Positions 36,966 to 44,494 of a DNA stretch of 44,494 nt are shown one piece after another (position 1 is the stretch's first letter; every line of letters starts with the position of its first letter). Source of the DNA: Bradyrhizobium hereditatis (lineage in GTDB: Bacteria; Pseudomonadota; Alphaproteobacteria; Rhizobiales; Xanthobacteraceae); contig NZ_JAGKJK010000029.1 of the NCBI RefSeq assembly GCF_020329435.1, positions 1 through 44,494 on the forward strand, written 5' to 3'. The notes under the pieces were generated by a model. The model saw nothing but the letters and a program-made list of their open reading frames with translations, made no database searches and was not told the DNA's origin. The translations under genes and the position numbers were made by a program.

Positions 36966-38743
36966 ATGAATACGCTGCAAAAACTTGTCCGAATGCCAAT
37001 CTGGCTCACCCTGCCAGCCTTCGCTATCCTGCTCGACGTCTTTGGCATACCGATCGTTTTGCTGTTTTTGAACAGCCTGAATGCGCCGACTTTCTCGATC
37101 GCGAACTATCAAGCATTTTTCGGCCAAGCGGCGAATGTCCGCGTGCTCTTGCAGACGATTGAGGTAAGCGTGGTGGCCACCGCCATCTGCTTCATCGTCG
37201 GCTACCCCACAGCTTATCTGATCACCGCCGCTTCGAAGAGCGTGCGCACGGCGCTCCTGGTGTTCGTTGCCATCCTCTATCTGACGAGCCTGCTGGTGCG
37301 CACATACGCGTGGATCGTGATCCTCGGTGACGGCGGTATGGTGAACAACATGCTACTCGAATTCGGGCTAATCTCCAACCCGCTGCCGCTGATTTACAAC
37401 CGGTTGGCCGTTTATGTGGGGATGGTACACATCATGCTCCCAGTGATGATTCTGCCTCTGGTCAGCGTCATGCTCGGCATCGACAAGTCGCTGATGTCAG
37501 CAACCCGCAGCATGGGGGCTCGCCCGCTTGCCGCATTCTGGCGGGTATTCTTCCCGCTCAGCCTGCCCGGCGTGCGCAGCGGCTCGTTGCTGGTCTTCGT
37601 GCTCTGCCTCGGCTTCTCTATCACACCAGCGGCCCTCGGCGGATTGCGTGACGCAATGCTGTCAACGTTCATCGCGAGTCAGGTCGAGACCTCTTTCAAT
37701 GTCGCAAGTGTTGCAGCCTCAGCCTTTATCCTCTTGGCCGTTGCCGCAGCTATGCTCGCCATTTTCGGGCTCGACTTTTCCAGTACGCAGGGCCGCCCGG
37801 CGGGACCGGCGCGGGCGTATTGGTGGAACTGGCTACTCTCAATGTCCACACTTGCACGTTATCTCAATCAGCTTGCCACTCCATATCGAGCGAAGCGCTG
37901 GACCGCTAAGCTCTACCAAGCCGCGAGCAGCGGCCGCTGGTCGCAGATTATCGGAGCCGTGTTTGTCGTGTTCGTCATCTTCTACCTACTGTTTCCGAGC
38001 GTCCTGGTAATCATCATGTCGTTCAGCGCTGGGCCATCTCTCCAATTCCCGCCTTCAGGCCTGTCGCTGCAGTGGTACCGTTCCTTCTTTGGCGAGCCAT
38101 CCTGGACCGGCGCGGCATGGACCAGCATCCAGATCGGCATTGCGGTCACTATCTTATCGACTATCGTCGGGACACTCGCGGCCTATGGCCTGAACCGTAC
38201 CTTTCCGCGGCTGCGCAGCTCCCTCACCATGGCTATCCTTGGCCGATCACCTTGCCGAGTATTGTCGTCGGCATCGCGGCTTATCTCGGATTGCTCAAGC
38301 TTGGATTGAACGGTACGAAAACTGGCATTGCTCTGACGCACAGCCTCGGTGCCATCGGCTACGTCGTAGTGATCGTCTCAGCGACTCTTGCGAACTTCGA
38401 CCGGCGCCTGGAGCAGGCGGCGAAAAGTATGCGCGCTGGCCCAATGCAGACCTTTAGAAGGGTAACGCTGCCGCTGATCCGGCCAGGCATCATCGGTGGG
38501 GCTCTGTTTGCGTTCCTCCACTCTTTCGATGAGGTCGTCAAATCGTCGCTGATCAGGGGATTCTCGATCCGCACCCTGCCACTGAAGATGTGGGAGAACA
38601 TGCGACACGAGATCGACCCGACGATCGCAGCAGTGGTGTCGCTGCTGATGCTTCTGCCGGTGCTCTGGCTGATCGTTCTCTACATCACCTGGTGGCGATC
38701 GAGGCCGACAGTTTCGGGCGGGCTTCGAGGGGCCACGACTTGA
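36966..38743 (+). pseudogene. Fused two-domain ABC permease (PotB-PotC type), one frameshift
   Basis: From ATG 36966 one frame encodes two permease domains joined head to tail. The first (about residues 1-280) opens LTLPAFAILLDVFGIPIVLL and has the EAA loop SATRSMGARPLAAFWRVFFP. A linker (WNWLLSMSTLARYLNQ, YRAKRW) leads to a second domain beginning IIGAVFVVFVIFYLLFPSVL. A one-base loss near 38240 ends the first frame at 38309. The correct continuation, PITLPSIVVGIAAYLGLLKL, carries the second EAA loop QAAKSMRAGPMQTFRRVTLP and ends at 38743. Repaired length is about 590 residues. Pot-type permeases are normally two separate proteins, as in the first operon here; fusion is known among iron-type importers. 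Confidence 0.88.
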
Positions 38744-39204
38744 GGCTCGCGGGAGATCGAAAGCGCTCTGTTTTATGTCCAGCGAGAGATGGTCTCGGTG
38801 CCTCTTGATGTTAAGGGATATCGAAACCATGGATGGTGAACTGTTCAAACTTCCATGCGCTTCGCGGGCACCACAGCACAATCGACTTCCCTCTCTTCCG
38901 TCGTACTGCCGGCACTCGCCAGCACACACTAAGCGCGGCTTTCAACCGTTGAGGGTAGCGGGCTATCGTCGGTCCAGCAGTTAACGATTATATAGCCATC
39001 TCTGCTTCTCCCGAGGAGCCGAGGCTGCCTGCGCATGAAAAATTCATACAATCCGCTTCAGGCACAGAATTTCGGAGTTGCAAGCCTCTCCATAAGGGAA
39101 TTTCTCCGTCTGGAGCTTGCTAATATTTATTACAAAGAGATGAACAACCAAAGCTGAGAAGCCACTGTCTCACCGATAGGTTTCATCTCCAAACCAGCAG
39201 CACA
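38744..39204. other. Intergenic region upstream of the hydrolase gene
   Basis: No gene recognised. It carries the paired GAATTT motif at 39067-39104, followed by an AT-rich stretch (TAATATTTATTAC near 39120). That layout would suit an operator beside a promoter for the gene at 39205. Confidence 0.45.
39067..39104. promoter_or_regulatory. Paired GAATTT motif, operator candidate
   Basis: GAATTTCGGAG at 39067 and GAATTTCTCC at 39098 start 31 bases apart, the same spacing as at 12972 and 30865. The left flank is GGCACA. It lies about 100-140 bases before the hydrolase start, a normal place for an activator or repressor site. Confidence 0.45.
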
Positions 39205-40293
39205 ATGATTGGGCATGCGATCTGCACCGGGGGCAAATCGATGGAGTTTGGTGCTTGGCCTCATGTGGGGGGTGATCTTGCGTCTACACGGCGGGGCGCC
39301 TCGGCGTTCTTCGACAGCCTGCCGTCCGAGGCGGACAGCGCGGAAACGGGTCGTCAGGACTGGGCCGCGACATGGATAACCACCGGCGATGCTTATTGCC
39401 GCCTTGCTGACCTCAACACTGGCAAACGAGCCTTCGGTGCGGCCACGGAGGCGTGGCTTTGCGCGCTAACAGCCTTCGAAATTGCCAGGAGGCTACTTGC
39501 TAACGATGATCGAGACAGTGCAGACGTTTCAGCCAAAGTCGAGGCCGGCGTTCAGAGGTTCGGATTAGCTCTCGGCCACACGGTCGAGAGCGTGCAAATT
39601 ACGTGCTGCGATCACGTCGAACTGTCTGCCTACTGTTTGCCTGCTGGCACTTCCCATTTATGCGCCCCGGCAGTCATTTGCATCAGCAGCGAAGAAGAAA
39701 ACAGAGCGACGCTGCTCGGCAGGCTCTTGCCTGTTGTGATTGGTCGGGGAATGTCCGTCCTTGTTGTCTCTCACGAGGACGTCGCAAATCATTCTCGCGG
39801 CGAATCGGAAATCTTATTGTCTCTTTGTTTAGATCATTTGTCGGCTCGGCCTGACGTCGATGCCAGTCGAATCGCCGTTTATGGAGATGGATTATCGGCT
39901 GCCTTAGCTACCGATTTCGCCGCGTATGACAGCCGGGTCGCTGCGGCGGTTTGCGACGCTGGCATTTGGAATTGGACGCGGACTCGAGGATCCATTGGCT
40001 GGATGACGAGCACCCAAGATGACGCAGATGAGGACGTGGTGGCGGCGTGTCGCTCACGATTAGCACGACAATTGATTTGTCCAATACTCGTCGTAGCCGG
40101 TGGGCGCGGGATTGTCAGCATCTCAGAGGCCGTCAAACTACAGGCGGATTGTATGGCGGCGGGCATCGATTTGGATTTGGCTATGGCTCAGATCATTCAA
40201 GGCGGTCCCGGGGGGGAGGTGGACAACTTCGTGACCTCAGACGAAAGCATCTTCAGATGGTTGGAGAAAAAGCTCAGCGCTGCAGCTGCATAG
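39205..40293 (+). CDS. Alpha/beta-hydrolase-like protein with altered nucleophile elbow
   Basis: An intact protein of 362 residues (350 if it starts at ATG 39241, which has GGGGGC upstream). The C-terminal two thirds looks like an alpha/beta hydrolase of the esterase/dipeptidyl-aminopeptidase type: strand APAVICISSEEEN near 155, GRGMSVLVVSHEDVANH near 185, a helix LLSLCLDHLSARPDVDASRI and the elbow strand IAVYGDGLSAALATDFAA near 235. A late strand CPILVVAGGRGIVS holds no obvious acid-His arrangement. In the usual G-x-S-x-G elbow the Ser would fall on the second Gly of GDGLS, so no nucleophile is seen. The N-terminal 130 residues are helical. Function is unknown; loss of classical catalysis is inferred. 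Confidence 0.65.
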   Translation: MIGHAICTGGKSMEFGAWPHVGGDLASTRRGASAFFDSLPSEADSAETGRQDWAATWITTGDAYCRLADLNTGKRAFGAATEAWLCALTAFEIARRLLANDDRDSADVSAKVEAGVQRFGLALGHTVESVQITCCDHVELSAYCLPAGTSHLCAPAVICISSEEENRATLLGRLLPVVIGRGMSVLVVSHEDVANHSRGESEILLSLCLDHLSARPDVDASRIAVYGDGLSAALATDFAAYDSRVAAAVCDAGIWNWTRTRGSIGWMTSTQDDADEDVVAACRSRLARQLICPILVVAGGRGIVSISEAVKLQADCMAAGIDLDLAMAQIIQGGPGGEVDNFVTSDESIFRWLEKKLSAAAA

Positions 40294-40808
40294 CTAATCC
40301 GTTAAGAAGCCCTGAGGGAATAGAGCATCCACGGCGCTCGACCATCGTTGGACAAACCGGGATTCGATTGAGCCCCTGCCTTGAGCTTTCGGCCCTCTGC
40401 CGCCTTTGTCGCTGTAGAGGCTGCGCGATCGATCTTGTCGTTGCATCAGATCGTGCTTTCACGTTGACAATCCAGCCTGGCGAATAGATCTCCGCCCATC
40501 GCTCCACTCCGCGGCGAAAACGGAAACTCAATCCACCGCTCGCACCAGGAACTCCACCCCGCGGGACGACTAACGATTGCTGGTGACGACCATTACGACC
40601 GAATTACAACGAAAAATCGCGGTGCAGCCCTTGCTCTGGTCCACCGCTAAGTCACTCGTCAATGTGCTCGCTTTGCCAAGCTTGTTTCGAAGGCGTAGCG
40701 AGTGATCGCTGAACTGCTCGACGTCGGTTCAGACGTTGGCTGCAGACAAAGGGGGCCATCCTTGAATGGTTTAAACGGTGAGGCTTAGCCGCTCTGGTCC
40801 ATTCCCGC
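40294..40808. other. Convergent intergenic region
   Basis: It lies between the 3' ends of the hydrolase (plus) and MarR (minus) genes. No product was recognised in short frames on either strand, and I did not find a clear bidirectional terminator. Confidence 0.4.
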
Positions 40809-41291
40809 CTACAATACGCCTATATTAAGCTTTTGCGATGCCAACCGGGTATTCTTGGCGATCGAGGTTAGCCGTTTATTGAGGTAGTCAAGCGACGCCT
40901 CATCTAAACCGTCCAATAATGTGGAGTTGAGGGCCTCTCTCTTGATCGCCAGTTTCGAAATTTCTGCACAGGCTTTTTGAGTTAAGGACATTTGGACGAA
41001 CCTGGCATCATCGAGCGATGGTTCGCGTGCCAGAAACTCCATTGTTTCTAGCTTCTTCGTTTGGTTGGTGACAAACGCCGGATGGATTCGCAGTTTGCCT
41101 GCGACCGCTATCCCCGAGACACCGCGACCCTCATCGAGTTCGTCGATAGCCATTAGGATCAACCACTGTGGCTCGGTTAGTCCCAAGAGTTGGGCCCAGC
41201 TCTTGTGTATTTCCTCAAGTTGGGAATGGATTTCGACAATGTTCCAGATGAAGTCCCTAACGGCTCTATCGATTTTTTGTTTGTCAGCCAT
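40809..41291 (-). CDS. MarR-family transcriptional regulator
   Basis: This intact 160-residue dimeric DNA-binding protein is on the minus strand. The MarR winged helix is seen as LLGLTEPQWLILMAIDELDE (helices 2-3), VSGIAVAGKLRIHPAFVTNQ with the recognition helix, TKKLETMEFLAREPSLDDAR (the wing with the typical D-x-R) and VQMSLTQKACAEI. N- and C-terminal helices form the dimer interface. Most MarR proteins repress their own and neighbouring genes until a small aromatic ligand binds. It is divergent from the porin gene, with a 450-bp region carrying two inverted repeats, so control of porin expression is a reasonable inference. Confidence 0.88.
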   Translation of the reverse strand: MADKQKIDRAVRDFIWNIVEIHSQLEEIHKSWAQLLGLTEPQWLILMAIDELDEGRGVSGIAVAGKLRIHPAFVTNQTKKLETMEFLAREPSLDDARFVQMSLTQKACAEISKLAIKREALNSTLLDGLDEASLDYLNKRLTSIAKNTRLASQKLNIGVL

Positions 41292-41405
41292 GTTTAGTGA
41301 TTCCGCCTAACTTGGGCCTGCAGCTTCCCTGACCGCCCCGAGAGAGGTATCCGGGTTAAGTCGATGGGGAAAGGCTGCTCGTGCATAGCCATCATGTAAT
41401 AAATC

Positions 41406-41436
41406 AATTGACAGATACAATTAATTAAGCTAGCGT
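41406..41436 (+). promoter_or_regulatory. Candidate promoter with overlapping inverted repeat
   Basis: TTGACA at 41408-41413 is followed after exactly 17 bases by TAGCGT (41431-41436), a plausible sigma-70-type promoter toward the porin. The -35 box lies inside the inverted repeat AATTG-7-CAATT (41406-41422). A repressor such as the divergent MarR protein bound there would block it. This is assigned by pattern only. Confidence 0.4.
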
Positions 41437-41488
41437 CTGCACAGATGGCTGGAAGGCTCGTCAGCGATCATGTTCTAATCTCCAAGGA

Positions 41489-41520
41489 GAACCTCCAGGA
41501 TGCCCCCTGGGGGTTCTTTT
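41489..41520 (+). terminator. Rho-independent terminator upstream of the porin gene
   Basis: An 11-bp stem, GAACCTCCAGG with CCTGGGGGTTC (one G-T pair), closes a 6-base loop and is followed by TTTTG. It lies about 220 bases before the porin ATG and after the candidate promoter. It resembles the terminator behind the porin gene and may be the tail of a lost upstream porin copy, or an attenuator. Confidence 0.65.
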
Positions 41521-41594
41521 GTATGAGGCTGCCGCACTTGTGGCAGAAAAGCAACGTTTTCTGGCCGATATGTAATTATTGTCATTAATTAATT

Positions 41595-41611
41595 GCGACA
41601 ATTGATGTCGC
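41595..41611. promoter_or_regulatory. Inverted repeat GCGACA-5-TGTCGC
   Basis: A perfect 6-bp inverted repeat with a 5-base centre (ATTGA), within an AT-rich stretch containing TTAATTAATT. Size and symmetry suit a MarR-type dimer. It is 131 bases upstream of the porin start. Confidence 0.4.
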
Positions 41612-41741
41612 GAATTAGATCTTGGACTGACGGAGAGGGGGCGCCTCGACGTCGTCCGTCAAGCACCCGCCCAGTAGGTGAGGCTAGCAGCGGCGGATCT
41701 TTGAAGGACGGAAACGACGTTTCCAACTTGGAGGTTCATCC

Positions 41742-43277
41742 ATGAAACTGACGAAGAGTATTATGCTCGCATCTGCGACAATGTTTGCTAGCGCGGGAGT
41801 GCAGGCGGCCGATCTTCCCGTGAAGGCCAAGGCAGTCGAGTACGTGAAGATCTGCTCGCTGTATGGTGCCGGCTTCTATTACATCCCCGGAAGCGACACC
41901 TGCATCAAGCTGGGTGGTTACGTGCGCGCCACGACCGTGGTGGGCACCAACGGCGTCTGGGGTGCCGCCACCGGCGGCGTCGCTGGCGCGCGCAACCGCC
42001 TCAGCAACTACTACACGGCTCAATCACGTTTCGACTTCAACGTCGATACGCGCACGGTCACGGAATATGGTGTCCTTCGCACGTACGCTGAGCTGGCCTT
42101 CACCTGGACCGCGGGCGGCTATAATGGTGCCGGTACAACGGCCGTTAATGGCGCGACGGCCTATAGCGGCACCAACCCCGCAGGAAGCGGTAGCGGCCAG
42201 ATTTCCGGGGGTAACCTCAGTATCTACTACGCGTTCATCCAGTTCGCTGGTTTCACCTTCGGTAGAGCGCAGTCGCAGTTCTCCTCTCCCTGGACCAACT
42301 ATCCAGGGAACAGCTTCGATGGCCTGCCGGGCGGCGGCGGCTGGGAAGCTGTCAATCAATTCGCCTATACCGCCGAGTTAGGGAACGGCATCGCGCTCAG
42401 CTTCTCGGCCGAGGACCAGGTCACCCGATATACGACCAACATTTGGAACGTAAGCAGCGCGACGGCAGCGGGTCTGGCCACGGGTACCTACGGTGCCGGT
42501 GACATCGGCGGTACGCGAACTCCAGACCTCGTCGCGGCGCTTCGAGTTGACCAAGCCTGGGGTCTTTTCCAGGCGTCGGTCGCCGCGCATAACAACCACG
42601 CCGGCTACTATGGCGTTGCCGAAACGACCGGCCATCCTGACGACAAATGGGGCTGGGCTGGACAGCTGGCGTTGTCGATCAAAAACATCCCGACTGGTGA
42701 GCGTGATACGATCAACGTCCAGGGCGTGTATACCAACGGGGCAAGCAGTTACAACTTCCACCCTTATACGGCGTACACTTACGCAATGTACGGCAGTACG
42801 GGTCTGGGAGGAGCTTACCAGAGCGTCGGCCTTGCCGGTGTCTCTGATTCCGTCTTCGTTACCGGGTCTGACCAGCAGTTGACCACGACCTACGGCTTCA
42901 ACGGCGCTTATACCCACAACTGGAATCCATTTTGGAACACGGCCGTCTACGGTGCCTGGGCTGCTGTCCGTTACAATAGCACGGCCAAGGGCTACATTTG
43001 CGGCGCGTTCGTCGGAACGCTTGCCCTTTCAAGCGGTGCTGCCGGCTGCAACCCTGATTTCAACTATTCGGTTGTTGGTCTGATCACGCGCTGGACCCCA
43101 GTCAAGAATATGACCTTCTCGGCGGATATCGCTTACGTGATGCTAGACCAGAAGTATGCGAGCGGTAGTACTGTGAACCTGCCGGTGCAGGCTGGCATTG
43201 CCAAACCAGCGGCTACTTATGAGCTGAAGGACCAGAACAGCCTCCAGATGATGCTCCGCGTTCAGCGGAACTGGTGA
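41742..43277 (+). CDS. Outer-membrane porin (Porin_2 family)
   Basis: This intact 511-residue trimeric beta-barrel porin permits diffusion of small solutes across the outer membrane. It has a Sec signal peptide: MKLTKSIMLASATMFASAG, with cleavage after VQA before ADLPVKAKA. The conserved start of alphaproteobacterial porins follows, VEYVKICSLYGAGFYYIPGS, then DTCIKLGGYVRA. Alternating aromatic and glycine-rich strands run to the C-terminus, which ends in LQMMLRVQRNW, a terminal aromatic as outer-membrane proteins require. GGAGG lies 9 bases before ATG 41742, and a strong terminator follows at 43336. Rhizobia carry many paralogues. A MarR gene is divergent upstream. This copy appears fully functional. 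Confidence 0.93.
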   Translation: MKLTKSIMLASATMFASAGVQAADLPVKAKAVEYVKICSLYGAGFYYIPGSDTCIKLGGYVRATTVVGTNGVWGAATGGVAGARNRLSNYYTAQSRFDFNVDTRTVTEYGVLRTYAELAFTWTAGGYNGAGTTAVNGATAYSGTNPAGSGSGQISGGNLSIYYAFIQFAGFTFGRAQSQFSSPWTNYPGNSFDGLPGGGGWEAVNQFAYTAELGNGIALSFSAEDQVTRYTTNIWNVSSATAAGLATGTYGAGDIGGTRTPDLVAALRVDQAWGLFQASVAAHNNHAGYYGVAETTGHPDDKWGWAGQLALSIKNIPTGERDTINVQGVYTNGASSYNFHPYTAYTYAMYGSTGLGGAYQSVGLAGVSDSVFVTGSDQQLTTTYGFNGAYTHNWNPFWNTAVYGAWAAVRYNSTAKGYICGAFVGTLALSSGAAGCNPDFNYSVVGLITRWTPVKNMTFSADIAYVMLDQKYASGSTVNLPVQAGIAKPAATYELKDQNSLQMMLRVQRNW

Positions 43278-43335
43278 GTCTGCCTTAAAACAGCGGAAGG
43301 AGAAAACCGAACTGCTCTTGTAAACCTCCAAGAAG

Positions 43336-43364
43336 GCCTCCGGCATGCCCGCCGGGGGCTTTTT
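43336..43364 (+). terminator. Rho-independent terminator of the porin gene
   Basis: A 9-bp GC-rich stem, GCCTCCGGC with GCCGGGGGC (one T-G pair), has a short loop and is followed by TTTTT. It lies 59 bases after the porin stop. Confidence 0.8.
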
Positions 43365-44058
43365 CGTGACACCTGTTGACCCTAACAGTCCTTGGACTGC
43401 GAGGATACAGCACGAGCATCGCGAGCCAAATTTACTCGGACTACGCGCTCCTGATTGCGAAGGCTGTTAGGCAGATCACACGCGGCTTCAAAGGGCGCGA
43501 CCTTGTACCACCGGTGCTCCGTTTCGCTCCATGCCGAGCTGTACTCTGAAGAAGACGATCCAGCGGCTGATCAGTTCGGTTTGGAAAACATATGGAATGC
43601 ACGATCGTCAGCCGGAATCGGATGTCGCCCGCCAGCTTCGCGTCATCGCGGACGGAGAGCTCCCTCGATTCAGGGCGCCCGAGCAGTTTCAAATGAGCTC
43701 GTCTATCTCAGTCCGGTTTTCTTCTGGCACGCCGGGTTGCATCCCACGATGACCCGCTGACGAAAAAAGAAAATGACTTGCAAATACACAATTGGCGAGG
43801 CAGCGGAATCAGATCACAACCTCCTGGCCATGCCTGACGAGTTGCTTAAGTCGCGATCAGGTCTCGGCAACTTAAGCGCGAGGCCCATCCAGTTCGCCGA
43901 CGGTGGAGGACACGACATCGTCCTTCAGGCGAGCGCTGGATGTCCGTGCGTTTGAAGTTGCCGTCTTTCTGCTGGATGATGCAGCGTTCGCTATCGCCGT
44001 GGTACCGAAGCGCGGATTAAGAACAGACATGTTTTGTGCAAGATTTGAGGGGCGATGC
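43365..44058. other. Unassigned region between porin and IS3 element
   Basis: About 690 bases without a recognised product. The best frames (43455-43760 and 43773-43955, plus strand) show no family resemblance. A TGGCAC...TTGC pair near 43723-43740 has the wrong spacing for a sigma-54 promoter. Confidence 0.4.
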
Positions 44059-44134
44059 TGAAGTGGACCCCGGATTTTGGACCGGCGGCTTAGGTGGTGC
44101 GGATGCCGTTCCGTTTTGATAAACGGAGCGGACC

Positions 44135-44422
44135 ATGAAGAAGACGAGACGGAAAATCGATGCGGCGCTGAAAGCAAAGATCGCCTTGGAGGCGCTGCGA
44201 GAACAATCAACGGTGACGGATCTGGCGCAGCGCTACCAGGTGCATGTGAACCAGATTTATGCGTGGAAGAAGCAGCTTCAGGATCAAGCGGTTCGTGCGT
44301 TCGACGCGGGCACTGGTCGGGATGGCGAGGTGGCCCACGAACTGGAGGTCGAGAAGCTCCACGCCAAGATCGGACAATTGACGGTCGAGCGAGATTTCTT
44401 AGCCAGGAGGTCCGAAAGATGA
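44135..44422 (+). CDS. IS3-family transposase OrfA
   Basis: This intact 95-residue DNA-binding protein starts at ATG 44135. The HTH_Tnp_1 region is seen as KKTRRKIDAALKAKIALEAL and VTDLAQRYQVHVNQIYAWKK. A C-terminal leucine-zipper-like helix follows (HELEVEKLHAKIGQLTVERD, then FLARRSER). OrfA recognises the terminal repeats and can fuse to OrfB by -1 frameshifting; the overlap ATGA at 44419-44422 is where the second frame begins. Length is normal for the family. Confidence 0.9.
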   Translation: MKKTRRKIDAALKAKIALEALREQSTVTDLAQRYQVHVNQIYAWKKQLQDQAVRAFDAGTGRDGEVAHELEVEKLHAKIGQLTVERDFLARRSER

Positions 44423-44494
44423 GCGCGCCGGATCGCCAAGGATTGCTTCAGCGCGATCATGAGAGTCTATCGATCCGCCGGCAATGCCAACTGC
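44419..44494 (+). CDS. IS3-family transposase OrfB, partial
   Basis: ATG 44419 overlaps the orfA stop. The visible 25 codons (MSAPDRQGLLQRDHESLSIR, then RQCQL) match the usual start of IS3 OrfB proteins, before the integrase core. The DDE domain lies outside the window, so whether the copy is active cannot be judged. Confidence 0.75.
   Translation, partial: MSAPDRQGLLQRDHESLSIRRQCQL

Larger units (their letters stand above)
44059..44494 (+). mobile_element. IS3-family element, left end, cut by window edge
   Basis: The left terminal repeat appears to begin TGAAGTGGACCCCGGATTTT at 44059; TG at the outer end and a GACCCC-type inner part are typical of IS3 elements. Genes orfA and orfB follow in normal order. 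The right end lies beyond the window, so the target duplication cannot be checked. Confidence 0.8.

Noticed and set aside
42378..42917. Minus-strand frame of 179 codons inside the porin gene
   Set aside because: Antisense to a complete porin with signal peptide; composition follows the porin codons.
43723..43741. TGGCACG followed by TTGCAT, like a sigma-54 (-24/-12) promoter
   Set aside because: GG and GC are separated by 11 bases instead of 10, no NifA-type TGT-N10-ACA site was noticed upstream, and no recognisable gene follows.
1..44494. CRISPR arrays, nod boxes, rRNA or tRNA genes
   Set aside because: No regularly spaced short repeats, no nod-box consensus, and no foldable tRNA or rRNA segments were noticed on either strand.

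Overview
The window looks like an accessory or symbiosis-type island of a Bradyrhizobium-like alphaproteobacterium. The reasons are the Porin_2-type outer-membrane porin, two Pot-type ABC uptake systems, a rhizopine-style (Moc) oxygenase set, and a dense mix of IS630, IS1182, IS4, IS66, IS21 and IS3 family elements with an alphaproteobacterial-style group II intron. No nod, nif or tRNA gene was recognised. All family assignments come from reading the translations by eye; no database search was run. The main theme is gene decay: about two thirds of the recognisable genes carry frameshifts, stops, deletions or insertions, while a few neighbours are fully open.

Layout. 1-4.6 kb: broken IS630 transposase, relics of an MHS-type MFS transporter and a sugar-phosphate isomerase, a degenerate IS1182-like element, and copy 1 of a dispersed repeat. 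4.7-7.7 kb: an intact three-gene set of membrane hydroxylase, MocE-type Rieske ferredoxin and ferredoxin reductase (MocDEF-like). All three start with TTG, and a second isomerase relic lies between the last two genes. 7.9-12.5 kb: a wholly decayed regulator/catabolic block made of LysR, ferredoxin reductase, a Rieske relic that lost its cluster motif, a fumarase/adenylosuccinate-lyase superfamily enzyme, and a GntR/UTRA regulator.

13.2-17.6 kb: a complete intact ABC operon (ATPase, binding protein, two permeases), followed by a frameshifted XRE-cupin regulator. 18.4-25.2 kb: a TesB-like thioesterase gene split by an IS66 element. That IS66 element itself holds an IS4 element near its left end and a group II intron inside tnpC. 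Both IS insertions are supported by target-site duplications. 25.3-28.2 kb: amidase relics, an istB relic and copy 2 of the dispersed repeat.

28.2-38.7 kb: a second catabolic/transport block. It has a DapA-like lyase with one frameshift, an intact Asp/Glu racemase-family protein, a four-times frameshifted ADP-forming acyl-CoA synthetase, a CoA-transferase relic fused to a stray ABC-ATPase TOBE tail, a decapitated binding protein, an intact ABC ATPase, and a fused two-domain permease with one frameshift. 39.2-44.5 kb: an intact alpha/beta-hydrolase-like protein with an altered nucleophile elbow, a MarR regulator divergent from an intact porin, and the left end of an IS3 element cut by the window edge.

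The strongest unexplained signal is a pair of GAATTT-type motifs 30-31 bp apart. It recurs in three separate intergenic regions: upstream of the first ABC operon, near the racemase, and upstream of the hydrolase. The spacing fits a shared wrapping regulator of the Lrp/AsnC kind.
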